From Diadema setosum (taxonomy: Eukaryota > Echinodermata > Echinoidea > Diadematoida > Diadematidae): DNA of 64,000 nucleotides. The stretch's first letter is position 1. Each line of letters starts with the position of its first letter. Below the pieces are notes generated by a model. That model saw nothing but the letters and a program-made list of their open reading frames with translations. It made no database searches and had not been told where the DNA came from. Location of the stretch: the NCBI RefSeq assembly GCF_964275005.1, contig NW_027307651.1:248001-312000 (forward strand), read 5' to 3'. The translations under genes were made by a program, and so were the position numbers. Shown piece by piece: positions 31,758 to 42,731 of this stretch.

Positions 31758-34348
31758 CTCAAACGGGAAAATCCCATTGACGATTGTGGAGCTTCACGGT
31801 ATGCGAACAAGACGGACGCGAGATAGCTATCCCAATCGGAGGGGCGATCGGCACATACTCGACGCAGGATTTGCTTTAGCGTTCCATTAAAGCGTTCTAC
31901 CAGGCCATTGCAGGCCGGATGGTATGGAATAGTAGTGAGCTGTGTGAGAGAAAGCAATCTACTGACTTCGCGCATGAGATTTGAAGTGAACTGCGCGCCT
32001 TGGTCGGATAAAATCTCACTTGGCACACCCACTCGCGCAAATATATCAACAAGTGCCTCTGCTACGGTGGTCGTCTCGATATTAGGCAACGCTGTCGCCT
32101 CGGGATACCGTGTTGCGCAATCTACGACAGTCAAGATATATATGTTCTTGCGTGCTGTGATAGGATGTATAGGCCCTACTAGATCTACTGCTACTCTCTT
32201 GAACGGTACATCAATGACAGGCATCTTACCTAGTGGGACTCGGGGTACCCTACCTCTGGGGAGGGTCCTCTGACAAAATATGTCACACGATTGGCAAAAT
32301 CTAATGACGTCAGCACTTACACCAGGCCAATAGAAATTTGACAACACTTTGTCACAAGTTTTCTTACTACCCTGATGTCCTCCCATCAGTCCTTCGTGAG
32401 CTAGTTTCATGACAAGTCTACGGTATGGATGTGGGACAACCAGTTGTGTAACTGTGTTACCACTACCGACACTTTTTGGTTCAAACTTCCGAAAGAGTAG
32501 ATCATTCTCAATGAAGAAGTGGGAGTCACTTCTATGATCACTACCAGGACTGCATCTAGCGTATGTTCTCACTTTATCAAGTGTTTTGTCCTCCTTTTGG
32601 GCCTTCCTAATGTCATCTGGGGAAACTTCTGGTATTAGCAGAGGTACTTTTAGGGGCCTAGGGGGTCTTTCATTTACTCTGCTCTGCGCACGAGTTTGCA
32701 TTGCCATCCCAATTTCTGGTGCAACATCTGGGATAGACATATCGGTTTCTGTGGTCACATCTACCTGTGATTTAGGACCTTCTGAATCATCTCTGCTCTC
32801 TGGAGCATCTGTTTCAGTAGCTACGTCTACCTTTGGCTTAGAACTCCCCAAATTACAACTACTCCCTGGCGGTAATGCGTTTTGAACATTGCCTAGTATA
32901 ATGTCAAACACTGGGGCTTCCATGCAAAGGGCTTCTACATCTCCATTAAAGAATGGAGTGTGTATGTGAACTAAGGCAGTGGGATACCAACGAATAGTAC
33001 CATCTATCAAAATACACTGCCTATACTTACCCGTCATTTGGTGAGCTTTCACCAGAGACTTCCGAACAACAACACCTGAGCAACCTGTATCGCGAAGCAC
33101 GCTTGCCTTGTGGGACCCAATGCTACCTTCCTGTACCGGAAGACGCGAGCGCAAATTTTCCTTGCATGCTGCGCACATTTGCGGCCGCTTCTCAGTCTCC
33201 ACATTCACTAAGCGAGGCTGCGATTGCGTTGACTCCATTGATGCTGTTACTAGAAACATGCCACCCTCGGGCTGCTTTGATGGGGTGGAACGACGACTAG
33301 AACATGTGGGACAATCAGCCTTCTTGTTGATTTCTTTCTCACTATGTTTGTCGCTATTTCTACCCTCCTGGTTTGCTTGCCTTGAATCTTCACCTACAAG
33401 GCCTACACTTGCATGGGACTTTGTCCTACTCCAACAGTCCTTAGCAATATGCCCATTCTTACCACATATGTAGCAAGGTCCTACGGGCCTTCTACCACTA
33501 ACATTAGAAGGGCTACTCGGGGTTTTCTGTGAACCCGACTTCTCATTGCGAGAATCCGCTGGCCTACTGCCAGATGCACTTTGTTTGTAACTCTGACGAG
33601 TGACCTTAAATTGGCCTCCATGTGCAGTCACATACACTTCGGCCATTTCCGTTATTTCCTTGACCGACTTTGGAGTCCGTTCCTTGAGGAACACTGACAT
33701 ACCAGGACCACATTGATCCAAGAATTGCTGTCTTATCACTAAGTCCTTCAGACTATCATAAGACCTACTCGTACTCGTTAGATCTAGCCATCTATCAAAA
33801 TAGTGCTCTAGTCTAACTGCGAACTGCCTAGGTGATTCACCTGGCTGCGGTTCAGCCGTGCGAAATTTACGCTGAAAATCGCTAGCCGACATCTGAAATC
33901 TCTTCAAAAGAGCTTCTTTCAAGACGCCATAATCATGGGCATCATCTACACCTAGTCTACTGTACACTTCTAGTGCCCTTCCCTGCAACAGGGCTCCTAA
34001 GTTAATTGCCCAAGCCGACCTTGGCCAATTCTGATTTGACGCGTATCTCTCAAAACGTTCTAAGTATGCGTCAATATTGTCCTTACCTTCTACGAAATGA
34101 GGTAATTTGGGTGATCTTGTCAAACTATGGCGTTGTTCATTCTCTCCTATTGGGTTCGCATTTTCCTTCTTAGCTTGTTCTAGAGCTATCTGTTTCTCAA
34201 GGATTTCAAGTTCCTTCTGTCTATCCTCCCTTGCCTTTGCCCTGTCTTCCCTGGCTATTTTCTCCCTTTCATTCACAAAATCTAACAAGGCCTGGCCTGT
34301 TAGGCCTACTTCCTTACCTAAATCCATCAATTGTTTAGTGAAATCCAT
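31754..34348 (-). CDS. Gmr1-like gag-protease-integrase polyprotein
   Basis: This 864-codon frame starts at the first ATG after the leader (MDFTKQL). It holds a charged coiled-coil-like N-terminus (residues 20-62), a retrotransposon Gag capsid region (about 80-240), a CCHC zinc knuckle CYICGKNGHIAKDC (292-305) that binds RNA, and an aspartic protease with LRDTGCSGVVV (active Asp near 420). Integrase follows directly: an HHCC zinc domain (H651, H658, C685, C688) and a catalytic core with D722, D782 and E818, the D-D35-E spacing of retroviral-type integrases. It ends by a frameshift in a C run near 31770, inside the conserved end of the core. Gag and Pol share one frame with no stop between. 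No RT lies between protease and integrase. Confidence 0.92.
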   Translation of the reverse strand: MDFTKQLMDLGKEVGLTGQALLDFVNEREKIAREDRAKAREDRQKELEILEKQIALEQAKKENANPIGENEQRHSLTRSPKLPHFVEGKDNIDAYLERFERYASNQNWPRSAWAINLGALLQGRALEVYSRLGVDDAHDYGVLKEALLKRFQMSASDFQRKFRTAEPQPGESPRQFAVRLEHYFDRWLDLTSTSRSYDSLKDLVIRQQFLDQCGPGMSVFLKERTPKSVKEITEMAEVYVTAHGGQFKVTRQSYKQSASGSRPADSRNEKSGSQKTPSSPSNVSGRRPVGPCYICGKNGHIAKDCWSRTKSHASVGLVGEDSRQANQEGRNSDKHSEKEINKKADCPTCSSRRSTPSKQPEGGMFLVTASMESTQSQPRLVNVETEKRPQMCAACKENLRSRLPVQEGSIGSHKASVLRDTGCSGVVVRKSLVKAHQMTGKYRQCILIDGTIRWYPTALVHIHTPFFNGDVEALCMEAPVFDIILGNVQNALPPGSSCNLGSSKPKVDVATETDAPESRDDSEGPKSQVDVTTETDMSIPDVAPEIGMAMQTRAQSRVNERPPRPLKVPLLIPEVSPDDIRKAQKEDKTLDKVRTYARCSPGSDHRSDSHFFIENDLLFRKFEPKSVGSGNTVTQLVVPHPYRRLVMKLAHEGLMGGHQGSKKTCDKVLSNFYWPGVSADVIRFCQSCDIFCQRTLPRGRVPRVPLGKMPVIDVPFKRVAVDLVGPIHPITARKNIYILTVVDCATRYPEATALPNIETTTVAEALVDIFARVGVPSEILSDQGAQFTSNLMREVSRLLSLTQLTTIPYHPACNGLVERFNGTLKQILRRVCADRPSDWDSYLASVLFAYREAPQSSMGFSRLS

Positions 34349-34587
34349 GATAACTCAATATTTAGCCAAAACCAGGGGATTGACAAAATAATGTAAACTG
34401 CAAATGTGTCACAATGTAAACCACACAATATTCTGCCTACCGCAACCAAATATATGGCATAACAAATGAAATCACTTGTCTTGTCTGTATTGTCACAGAA
34501 CAAACACTTCTTCAGATTGTACCGTACTACATACAGATTTAACTATTGAGAATACAATGTCTGAAACCATGCATTCAAGCAGTGCAA

Positions 34588-34605
34588 TTCCCGGACAGGC
34601 CCCCA
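34588..34605 (-). promoter_or_regulatory. Primer-binding site, tRNA-Pro-like
   Basis: TGGGGGCCTGTCCGGGAA lies two bases inside the 5' LTR on the element strand. It differs at three positions from the well-known proline-tRNA site of murine leukaemia virus (TGGGGGCTCGTCCGGGAT). The exact primer cannot be fixed without the host tRNA set. Confidence 0.6.
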
Positions 34606-34607
34606 AA

Positions 34608-35748
34608 TGTCACAGCCGGTGAAAGCGTGTGATTGCTTGTTGGTCCAGTGTGACTCCTTGAATACAGGACTCAGACAAAGTAAGCACAAAACACCATAAT
34701 TCCGGAAATTATGAGCTTTATTTCCGGTCTTTCAATTTAGATACAAATAAGATGGTGGTACAAGAAACAAAACAACAGACACGTCACATACGCCCATGCA
34801 CACAGTTCAGTCAACGCTTATCATGACACCTCAAATCTCACTCTGACGACGTAATGCTTGAACGCCGGCTTCATATCAATCTCCTAACTATTCATAGCAT
34901 AGAGAAAACTTAACAAATATTTCGCAATATGGCCATGAATATTGCCTAAAATTTACTCCGGTTACAGATATGGTTTTGCATAAGCTTCTTTAATTAAACT
35001 CAACACTTGCGATAACTCGTCAGTTTATACTACCTGTGCGCACAGTCTACAATTAGGGGTTTGAATATTAACAGTCCAAAGTGTTCCTTTCCGGATAAAC
35101 AAAACCTGGTATTGTCATGCTGAAGTTGTCTCCGTGATCGTCGAAGTCGAACGCGAAACAGTTCGCTGCGAAGACGGAGTGCAAGTCCTCGTCGAAGGGA
35201 CGGTTTCCAACTGGATGTGTAGTACACGGCGGGTTCCTTCCTTGTCCGAAGTGGCCCGAACACATTCTCACGAGCTGGGGTTATCTTTGCACGGCGTGCA
35301 CGTGTTGTCTACGTACACCCGAATGACCCAAGTTAACGCCATAGTTTGGTGGCTAAAAACTGCCGGTATCCGACCTCATATCGTCTGCTCAAGCCTTTTC
35401 CAGCAGACCCTGGCACAGTCTAACTGCTGCCCCTGCAACTGCTGCATAGCCACTGAGGTTGCTTCTATGAAGCCAGTATGACATGTGGTTGTATTGCCCC
35501 TATGTATTAAATCAACTTGCATTGTTCTGTGCAAACACCTGTAGCTTCCCCAGCACAGTGCTGCTCCACACTGGCAGCCAGACACTGTATGATTTCATCA
35601 ATGTATTGTTGCTAGGCCAGATTTCTATACACAGGAATGTTCTGTCCAGGTGTTCATAACTCCCTTTTGTCTGTCGGTAGTAGCCCAGATTCTTGAGTAG
35701 GGCGTAACAATAGCAATAGGAAAATCAGGGGAGAAATGACTTGTAACA
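34608..35748 (-). repeat. 5' LTR of the Gmr1-like element
   Basis: 1141 bp; it holds the promoter for the element. It has 3 extra bases (GGCACAG versus GCAG near 35412) relative to the other LTR. Confidence 0.95.
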
Positions 35749-35753
35749 GTGAA
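35749..35753. repeat. 5-bp target duplication GTGAA, right
   Basis: Identical to 28352-28356. Confidence 0.9.
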
Positions 35754-36194
35754 CTAGAGGTGGGAATAAGGTAATTACGAAACATATATGGATAAAGATA
35801 TCACAGCAACCCGCCATACCATGGTATTACATACTGCCTACCGCTCCTTAATCCCACTCCCACCAAACAAGCAAATACGTTCTGCCAGCCCTTCTCTTTG
35901 TGGTATCGTATAGGACCCTACAATCATAAAGACTTCTGCCAAATCAGCGCCAAAGTGACAAATAATTACACGCTGATGCGCAGCTTGCAGTAGATAATAT
36001 TATTCAAACTAGTGCAAGGACACTGGTGTGAATACATTGTTTCTTAATCTGCAAAAAAAAAAAAAAAAGACGGAAGAAGTGGATGGATTAATGATAATTG
36101 GTAATATCATTCTTGATATAGGCAGTCGAACATATCAACACATAACTGACTTGACTACATCCATGCAAACAAGCCACGTAAAAAGTCACCTTAA

Positions 36195-36551
36195 AGGGGA
36201 TGGCTAGTAACTGATCAGTGGGAATCAGTGGGAATGCTGGAGGATGATTATTCCAATCCTTGTGGGATTCATTTAAGAGTACATTATATATCTATTGCTG
36301 TGTGAAAACTATTTGCTTCAGAATGGTCTCATATTTAAGTAATATGCAGTTTAATGTTTCCAGGTTAGCGTGCCTGGTCAGTGATGGGGCAATAATCTGC
36401 ACATTACTTGAATATGAGAACGTTCTGAAGCAAATAATTTTCACATAACAGTAGATATATAATGTACTCTTAAATGAATCCCACTAGGATTGGAACAATC
36501 ATCCCTCAGCATTCCCACTGATTCCCACTGTTCGGTTACTAGCCATCCCCT
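36195..36551. mobile_element. 357-bp foldback MITE with TTAA target duplication
   Basis: It starts AGGGGATGGCTAGTAAC and ends with a near-reverse complement of the same, flanked by TTAA at 36191-36194 and 36552-36555. Almost the whole element is an imperfect inverted repeat with a loop of about 45 bp. TTAA duplication points to a piggyBac- or Kolobok-type transposase. The related 62.6-kb copy of its host element lacks it. Confidence 0.85.
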
Positions 36552-36609
36552 TTAAGGTGTAGAGTAATTGTGTATGTGCGCGCGCACATGATAATTGAGT
36601 GTCCGTTTG

Positions 36610-36662
36610 TGTGTGTGTGTGTGTGTGTGTGCGTGTGTGTGTGTGAGTGACTTGAGTCTGTG

Positions 36663-36694
<32 letters not shown>
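36610..36694. repeat. (GT)n microsatellite
   Basis: Two GT tracts separated by a GTGAGTGACTTGAGTC-type interruption, inside the diverged GGCGACAAT element. Confidence 0.9.
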
Positions 36695-37294
36695 GAGTAG
36701 TGGATGATGTGAGGGGTGCTTTAATGGATTGGAGCGGTGTATGTGTGCGTATGTGCGTATGTGTTATTGTATGATTATGTAAGGATGTATGTTGAAGGTG
36801 GTGTATCCATTGTGTGTTTGTTTGTTCAAGTGCTTGTACCCCAACCACACAATTCGTAATGCATCTTTTCATTATCTTCTGCAGCTTGAAGACAACCACC
36901 AACGACAATTTGTGCAGTTACGCTTCATTTGACCTGCACAAATTGTCGCCATTAAGGTCAACAATTGGCTCCGCACGAGCAGCACAATTTGTCGCCAGGC
37001 GACAAATTTTCCAGGGACGACAATTTGTTCAGGGGCGACAATCTGTGCCGCAACAAGATCCTTTTTCGTACTAAAGTGGCTGACAAATTTTGTTAAATGA
37101 TTTAGACTTTAGTGTTAAATGATTTAGACTTTAGTCAACATGCCATTATAGCTATCAATTCCTTTAGTTGTCTCTTTATGAAGCGACTGTCGCTTTGATT
37201 TCATCAAATTATTTTACAAGGTAATGCAAACCGATGAAAAAAAAAACAACGCCCACCCCAACCTCCTTATCATGATATATAAAATGTTACTTAC

Positions 37295-37594
37295 AGATAA
37301 CTGTCAAATGTACACAATTTTCGAAATTCTCGAAATTCTTCAGAAGCACGTGACAAATGTAAAGGCCTTTATCTACCAATTTCAAGTCGGCGATGGCAAG
37401 GCTGAAGTTCTTGTCAAATTCGAATCCCTCCTCCAAGCTCTCAAAATTCCCATTGATAAATTCAGCCTTTGGAGCCGGCTGATGCAAGACGCTCTCCTTG
37501 ACCCAGGCCACAGCTGCAGGCTCCCCTTGGAAGTGACATGGCAGTCGGATGGCTTTCCCTTTCCATCCCTGAACGGTGGAGACAGTGTTGACCA
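37295..37594 (-). CDS. V-set immunoglobulin-domain exon
   Basis: On the minus strand an acceptor (CATTCTTAG) precedes 37594 and a strong donor GTAAGT follows 37295. The 300-bp exon is phase 1 at both ends. The 100 residues have V-set hallmarks: the first cysteine in IRLPCHF, the core tryptophan in VAWVKE, a FSLAIADLKLVDKG strand, and the second cysteine in DKGLYICHV, with LTVI ending the G strand. This would be an N-terminal, ligand-facing domain of a receptor or adhesion molecule. Signal-peptide and membrane exons for it were not located nearby. It shares strand and intron phase with the C1-like exon at 15842-16180, but 21 kb of sequence, including the L1 and LTR elements, lies between, so joining them in one gene is speculative. 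Confidence 0.8.
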
Positions 37595-37854
37595 CTAAGA
37601 ATGAAACGATAGAGATTTCAGTATTAGCAAATGTTTTGTTCTCCTCACGCAATTTTGATTGCTTCCTTGAAAAGATAAGCTATAAAATGAAAAATCTGAC
37701 ATGATGTTGCACTGGGTCTGCCATAAAGCTTCTCCCATAATCCAGTGAAGTGGTCAGTAATCCGTTTAGCGGTAGTCTGGGTGCCAAAACCACACTTTGG
37801 GCCTAACCTTGTTTTATCGCCCACCCAATGACTGTTTGCCTTCCCCTATTTCTA

Positions 37855-38560
37855 AAGTGCCGAATCTAAATCTGGGTGGTGCATCTTTTACACATTCTTA
37901 AGGGTTTTGATACATTCAAGATGGGTTCAAATATGGCCACCAAAATCTGATATTAGTATCTTCTCACAAATTGTCAAAGAATTGAAAAAAAAATGTCATT
38001 TATTTTGACCTTTTTCTTGAGTTCTGAATCCTCCTCTGGCAGTCTGGGTGATGAAACATGTGCAAACTTGAGGACGTTAAGATATTCAAGTTGGCCACCA
38101 AAAACTGCCTTCTCTATGATGAAATGTTATAGAAAGACCTGATAGTTTCACCCTAATCATGGGAACTGAATCCGAATCTGGATGATGTAACTCTTGCGCC
38201 TCTGAGAATTTAGAGATATTCAGCATGGAAGGGAAAATGATTTTTTTTTTTCAAGTAAATGTATGTATATCTCCTAATAGATGATGAAAAATAGAAAATG
38301 AATGGATGGTTTAATTTTCTTTTCGGGATGCCGACTCCGAACCTGGTTAAAGCGAATCTGACATCATTAGAGTTTTGAAGTATCCAAGATGGCGGACACA
38401 GAATTAAAATTCCAATATAAGTATTTCTATATCAAAGGTTAATAAATTGAAACGAAATTGAGGGTTTCATTCTATTTCGAGGGTGCTGAATCGAAATCTG
38501 GTTGATGCAACTCTTGCATCCTCGAGGGTTTTCAGATGATCACTGCCCAGGTAAGGGTCC
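37855..38560. repeat. Five diverged tandem units of about 140-165 bp
   Basis: Each unit contains a version of TGCTGAATCGAAATCTGGTTGATGC, then CTTGAGGATTTT and AGATATTCAAGATGGC. Landmarks lie near 37860, 38026, 38167, 38328 and 38484. Confidence 0.65.
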
Positions 38561-40420
38561 ACATTGATTTGACCCGTTCCTTAAGGCCCCGTCACGCTAG
38601 AGCGAATGCCCAATGACTTTTCAACAAATTTGTAAATCTTAATTTCTGCATCCCTTGCTGTATTACTAGAAAAGTTGGTAACGTGTTTGACGTTATTTGT
38701 CTTCATTAGCTATTCGCAGAGATTTGCAGTGAAACACTGGAGATTTCCGACGTGTTCAAAATCACGTTTTTTTTACTTGCTTTCTCTCAGACCTGTGGGA
38801 TTTCTTCACTGGTTCTTGTAATTGTCACTACATGTTTGCATCCTTAGGAATTGTTATGCGTTTTCCATTAGCATATGTTATTGTTCAAACTTTGCAAGTG
38901 TTCAGCTTGTGTGATGTTACAGGTGAAAAGTAGAAAGAAATGTGAAATAGATTAGAAACTGTGTCTTAAATATGAAGTCTGAATCAATTAAAATGACATA
39001 TATTTCCACTTCCACTTAAATCATGACACAAAATGCACATATTACACAGATGATACAGCTACAATTGTATAGAAACATAACTGGTAATGAATCACATCAA
39101 GAACTGCTTAAAACAAGACATATATGAATGTTAAATAGAGATCACTTGTTCTGAAGTGAGCAAACGCACGTAGCAGGTGACGCTGAATCATTAATCACTA
39201 TACGTAGTCTTGGCCTTTTATGAATTTGTAGTGAGCCCTGTTCGTTTGCTACATTGTTATGTAGACATAAGTTGCGAATAACTTTGTTTCCCACTCCTAA
39301 AAAAAAAAAGCAATACAGAAAAACTTTTAATGCTCACGTCCACATTGGCACCTTAGGTAGATTAATGAAACAAAACCTGTGAATTTTCATTAAAATGGAG
39401 TGTTAAGCATCCTGAAACAAAATACGGTCATACATGTGCAAGAAAGAGAAGGTGGTACTGTTATTGCTAAAAGTTTTCACGTGGACTTATACCTACAAGG
39501 CCTCACTTAAATGCCAGTTACGAAAATAGTTTTAAACAAAACTTGAAATTACACTTTTACAAATGATGTTTCTACATCGGCATGTGTGCTAGATGATTTT
39601 TGCAGTAATGAATTTAAGGAGGGGTGTAATTTTGACATTATTTACAGGAGATAATAATCTTGTATAAATGTACGTCAAGTACAAATCAATAGCAGAGCTG
39701 TCACTCAACCAAATGATTAAGTAAATTATGAATGAAATAGCAATAGCGAAATACACTTTCGGGGGAGGGGAGAAAAAAAAAGCAAGCGTAAATGGTAGCA
39801 GCAGCAGTTGGTGGCTATGCGTCCCGTCCCCATCACGTCGCACGAATGCTACAGGGCAGCAATTGTCATGATTATAGTACGAGTACAATTTATTTGTACC
39901 ATGTCAAATAGGTCCTACTCCCATTGCAGGATCGTCGTTGCAGTGAATGTAATCATGATAAAGTATACGCTTACAAAAATATCCACACATATATTGAAAT
40001 ATGATTGTGCATTGCTATCAATGGGCAGTCATGGTGCTTTGGAACCAGCTTTACGTCGGCAGTTAGGTTCCACATTTCGGTCAAATTTAAACCCTCTATA
40101 CAGACATGACAGAATTTGGACTTTACATAGGAACCAACAATAACGTGTATGTGAGTGTGTGCTTACAATGATCCTGAACAATAGACATTGTTGCTCTGCT
40201 GACTAGGCTTCCGGGCCTAGTAAGCACGTGTTTACATGGGCTTCAATACACTGCATTTCAGGATGAATAAAGACTACCTGCTGTGATAGTAGTATTCCTC
40301 ATGAATAAATGATAAAGCATTCAAGAACTGGCCATTGCCAAGGACCATTGTCTGCGTGTTAGCCACACACATCCGTACCAATTGACCCCTGTGCAAAGAC
40401 AAAGTTTTGTACAGAGAGTT
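38560..40420. other. No recognised feature
   Basis: Some short frames occur but none has splice signals with family resemblance. A phrase TTAAGGCCCCGTCACGCTAG at 38581 looks like a transposon end, without a matching second end. Confidence 0.35.
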
Positions 40421-40424
40421 GAAA

Positions 40425-40840
40425 ATGGAGCTAAATCTGAAAATTTTGAATTGTTTTAATGAAAATGAACCAAATTGTGCACTATTATAAACTATTGCTC
40501 ATATCAATGACAGTGTAAACTGATATGTAGTTTTGGAAATATTAAGGATCAAAAGTGGGATTTTTTGTAACACCCGGTACAACATGATAATAGTCACTAA
40601 CACAACATTCACGTCTTGTGCAGTCACGATTGTGCTAGTAGAGCTACATCTGAAACCTAACTTAAAAATTAATTTTGAATTATTCTAATGAAAATGAACA
40701 AAATTGTACACAATTAAGCCATTGCTCATATCAATGTCAGCTTTATCTGATACGTAATTTTGGAACTATAGAGGATCAAAAGTGGGAGTTTTTATTTTTT
40801 TTTTTTAAGCACCCGGTACAACACATAGTCACTGTCACGT
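40425..40840. repeat. Direct duplication, about 215-235-bp units
   Basis: Both copies contain GGAGCTAAATCTG/AGCTACATCTG, AATGAAAATGAAC, ATTGCTCATATCAATG, GGATCAAAAGTGGGA and ACACCCGGTACAACA, in the same order. Confidence 0.8.
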
Positions 40841-41461
40841 GAGTGACTTTTTTTTTCTTCTGCTACTCTGACACCGAAAGAACGGGAATTCAAACTGTTT
40901 GCATGCAGTTATGCTCGACTTTAATCTTTCAAATCTTTGTAGCTTTCTCGTTCACAGCATATAACAATACATTGGGCATAAAAGATAGTCGGAAACAAAT
41001 TATACATACATAACTGAGTTATCTTGGATTACTTGAATCGGTGATCCCCTCAGCTTGGCTCAGTCGTCATCGATGCCGGACACACTCGTCGTCCACCTCG
41101 GCACAGTCGCTTGGCTTGTCTCTTGGAAGCACCCCTTGACTTGGCCTCTCAGCTAGACGCTACCCTATCGGCGGTCCTCTAAGCTCCTCGGCCTTCACTA
41201 GTCCCTGCAACCACGCAGACTCCTGCCTTGACCCGCGATGCCCGAGCTCAAGCGACGACGAGCAGACAAATGGAGATTGAGCTCCGTACCACAGTTCGGA
41301 TAATAATTGTCCAAGTTCAGTTTATAACGGCAGCTGGAGTTCGCAATTCACCGACGTGGGAAACCCCCAGAAGAACGACTGCTGCCCAAGCGGAGATCTA
41401 TGCTGGATGTCTGATTAAAGCGCTTCTCCTCGATCCCCTACATTCATCAGCTTTTTATTAA

Positions 41462-41919
41462 AGGAAACCTCCGGATGATTTTCAGATTTTTACATTTGAA
41501 CAACTATAAATTATTTATGCTGAGGACAGAGTTTCAGAATTTGTGATAATTGGGATGAAGAATAAGAATATTTTCAAAATTTAGAACAAATTGCACTGAA
41601 CAAGGATGATGACATGGCAGAGTCACCATAAGAATGCATGAGTTGGGGCTCAAGGAAGCAGAACAAAAGAAGAAGGCATGCATAGATTATACACAGGTGA
41701 ACTCGCAAGCAAGCGGTATTGTAATGGAATTACACTGCTACATTTCTGAAATATGTGAACCTCCTATGTCATCATCCTTGTTCAGTGTAATTTGTTTAAG
41801 GTTTTTCAAAGTATTGTTTCTCTGCTCAATAACCACAATAAATTCCACAAATCTACACATGGAGTTGTCGATTTATGTACTACATGATGTGAAATTATGA
41901 AAATCGTCTGGAATGTCCC
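41462..41919. mobile_element. 458-bp foldback MITE with TTAA target duplication
   Basis: It is flanked by TTAA at 41458-41461 and 41920-41923. The left end AGGAAACCTCCGGATGATTT and right end (read inward) AGGGACATTCCAGACGATTT are diverged TIRs. Internal sequences such as CACTGAACAAGGATGATGAC recur inverted. Short frames inside are not genes. Confidence 0.75.
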
Positions 41920-42416
41920 TTTAACTCTCCTAGCCATAGAGATTAACGCTAAAGTCCCTTACACTCCCATACACTTGCTTTTTCATGCCTTTCCTACACT
42001 AAAGAAACCATCCACCCATCAGGCTTAAATATAACCCTATTGGAACTGTACACAATATGTCTAGCCATCGTCTAGACTGCTGTTACATAACATCTTTACT
42101 CATGAACCTGTGAACAATAAACTTACAACCAACATCCTATAGTGACACTGACATAGCTGAGTCTCGACTGAGCTAGAGAACATTCCTAGCCACCACCTGG
42201 ATGGGAGCTATTGCATAACACCTCTATTCACTCAATTTCTATAGTCTGAACTAATACATAATACCGCAAACCGGGCATGCTGTTGCCATGCTATTTCTTT
42301 AACTTTTGCTTTGTCTCATTTCATGTGACTGCCCTGTCTGAATTTGACTGATCTAGACATGCTGTTGCTATGCCAGTTTATTCTTTAACTTTTACTTTGT
42401 CTCATTGGCCCGAATT

Positions 42417-42731
42417 CACGAAGGTGGTACAAATTAAACCATGGTTTAAACCATGGACAAAAACCATGGAGCGCCAAGTGTTGCACGGAATATGTCGTTA
42501 CAAGATTGGTCATTTTCGTCGATAAATGACCGTTTCGATAATGAAATTATCATTTCGTGGACGAAATGTTCATTTAGTTACAAAATGTTGTCATTTCGTT
42601 ACAAAATAATCATTTCACCGACAAATGACTGATTTTGTAACGAAATTTTCCATGCGACACTTGGCGCTCCATGGTTTTTGTCCATGGTTTAGACCATGGT
42701 TTCATTTGTACCACCTTCGTGAATTCGGGCC
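42417..42731. mobile_element. 315-bp MITE with about 80-bp TIRs
   Basis: It begins GGCCCGAATTCACGAAGGTG and ends with the exact reverse complement of that string. Arms of about 80 bp are nearly identical and include nested ACCATGG palindromes. ATT flanks both sides (42414-42416 and 42732-42734), a possible 3-bp duplication. The 42735-43680 stretch after it holds nothing I recognise. Confidence 0.85.

Larger units (their letters stand above)
28357..35748 (-). mobile_element. Complete Gmr1-like Ty3/gypsy LTR retrotransposon (7.39 kb)
   Basis: Near-identical LTRs (28357-29494 and 34608-35748), a GTGAA duplication on both sides, a primer-binding site, a purine-rich tract and gag-pol on the minus strand define a complete insertion. 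The two LTRs appear to differ by one 3-bp indel (near 29160/35412) and about one substitution (29343/35597), so it is very young. Domain order is Gag, protease, integrase, reverse transcriptase, RNase H. Integrase before RT is the Ty1/copia order, but the RT and integrase sequences are gypsy-type; the known group with this layout is Gmr1. Two frameshifts in pol (near 31770 and 30640) would block a full Pol from this copy. Confidence 0.95.
36100..37055. mobile_element. Diverged, end-truncated copy of the GGCGACAAT element family
   Basis: It aligns in reverse with the right part of the 60442-62882 element. Shared blocks include TAATATCATTCTTGATATA, TACATCCATGCAAAC, GTAAAAAGTCA, CACATGATAATTGAGTGTCC and then (GT)n. 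At its right end lie about six copies of the GGCGACAATTTGTG variant, around a palindrome at 36986-37013, finishing GCCGCAACA at 37055. The TIR expected at the left end is not visible. A MITE (36195-36551) interrupts it. Confidence 0.7.

Noticed and set aside
38575..38610. TTAAGGCCCCGTCACGCTAG as a TTAA-type transposon end
   Set aside because: No matching inverted end was found downstream, so no element can be defined.
41228..41461. 77-codon plus-strand frame before the 458-bp MITE
   Set aside because: No motif, no splice signals and it runs to the MITE border; not supportable as a gene.
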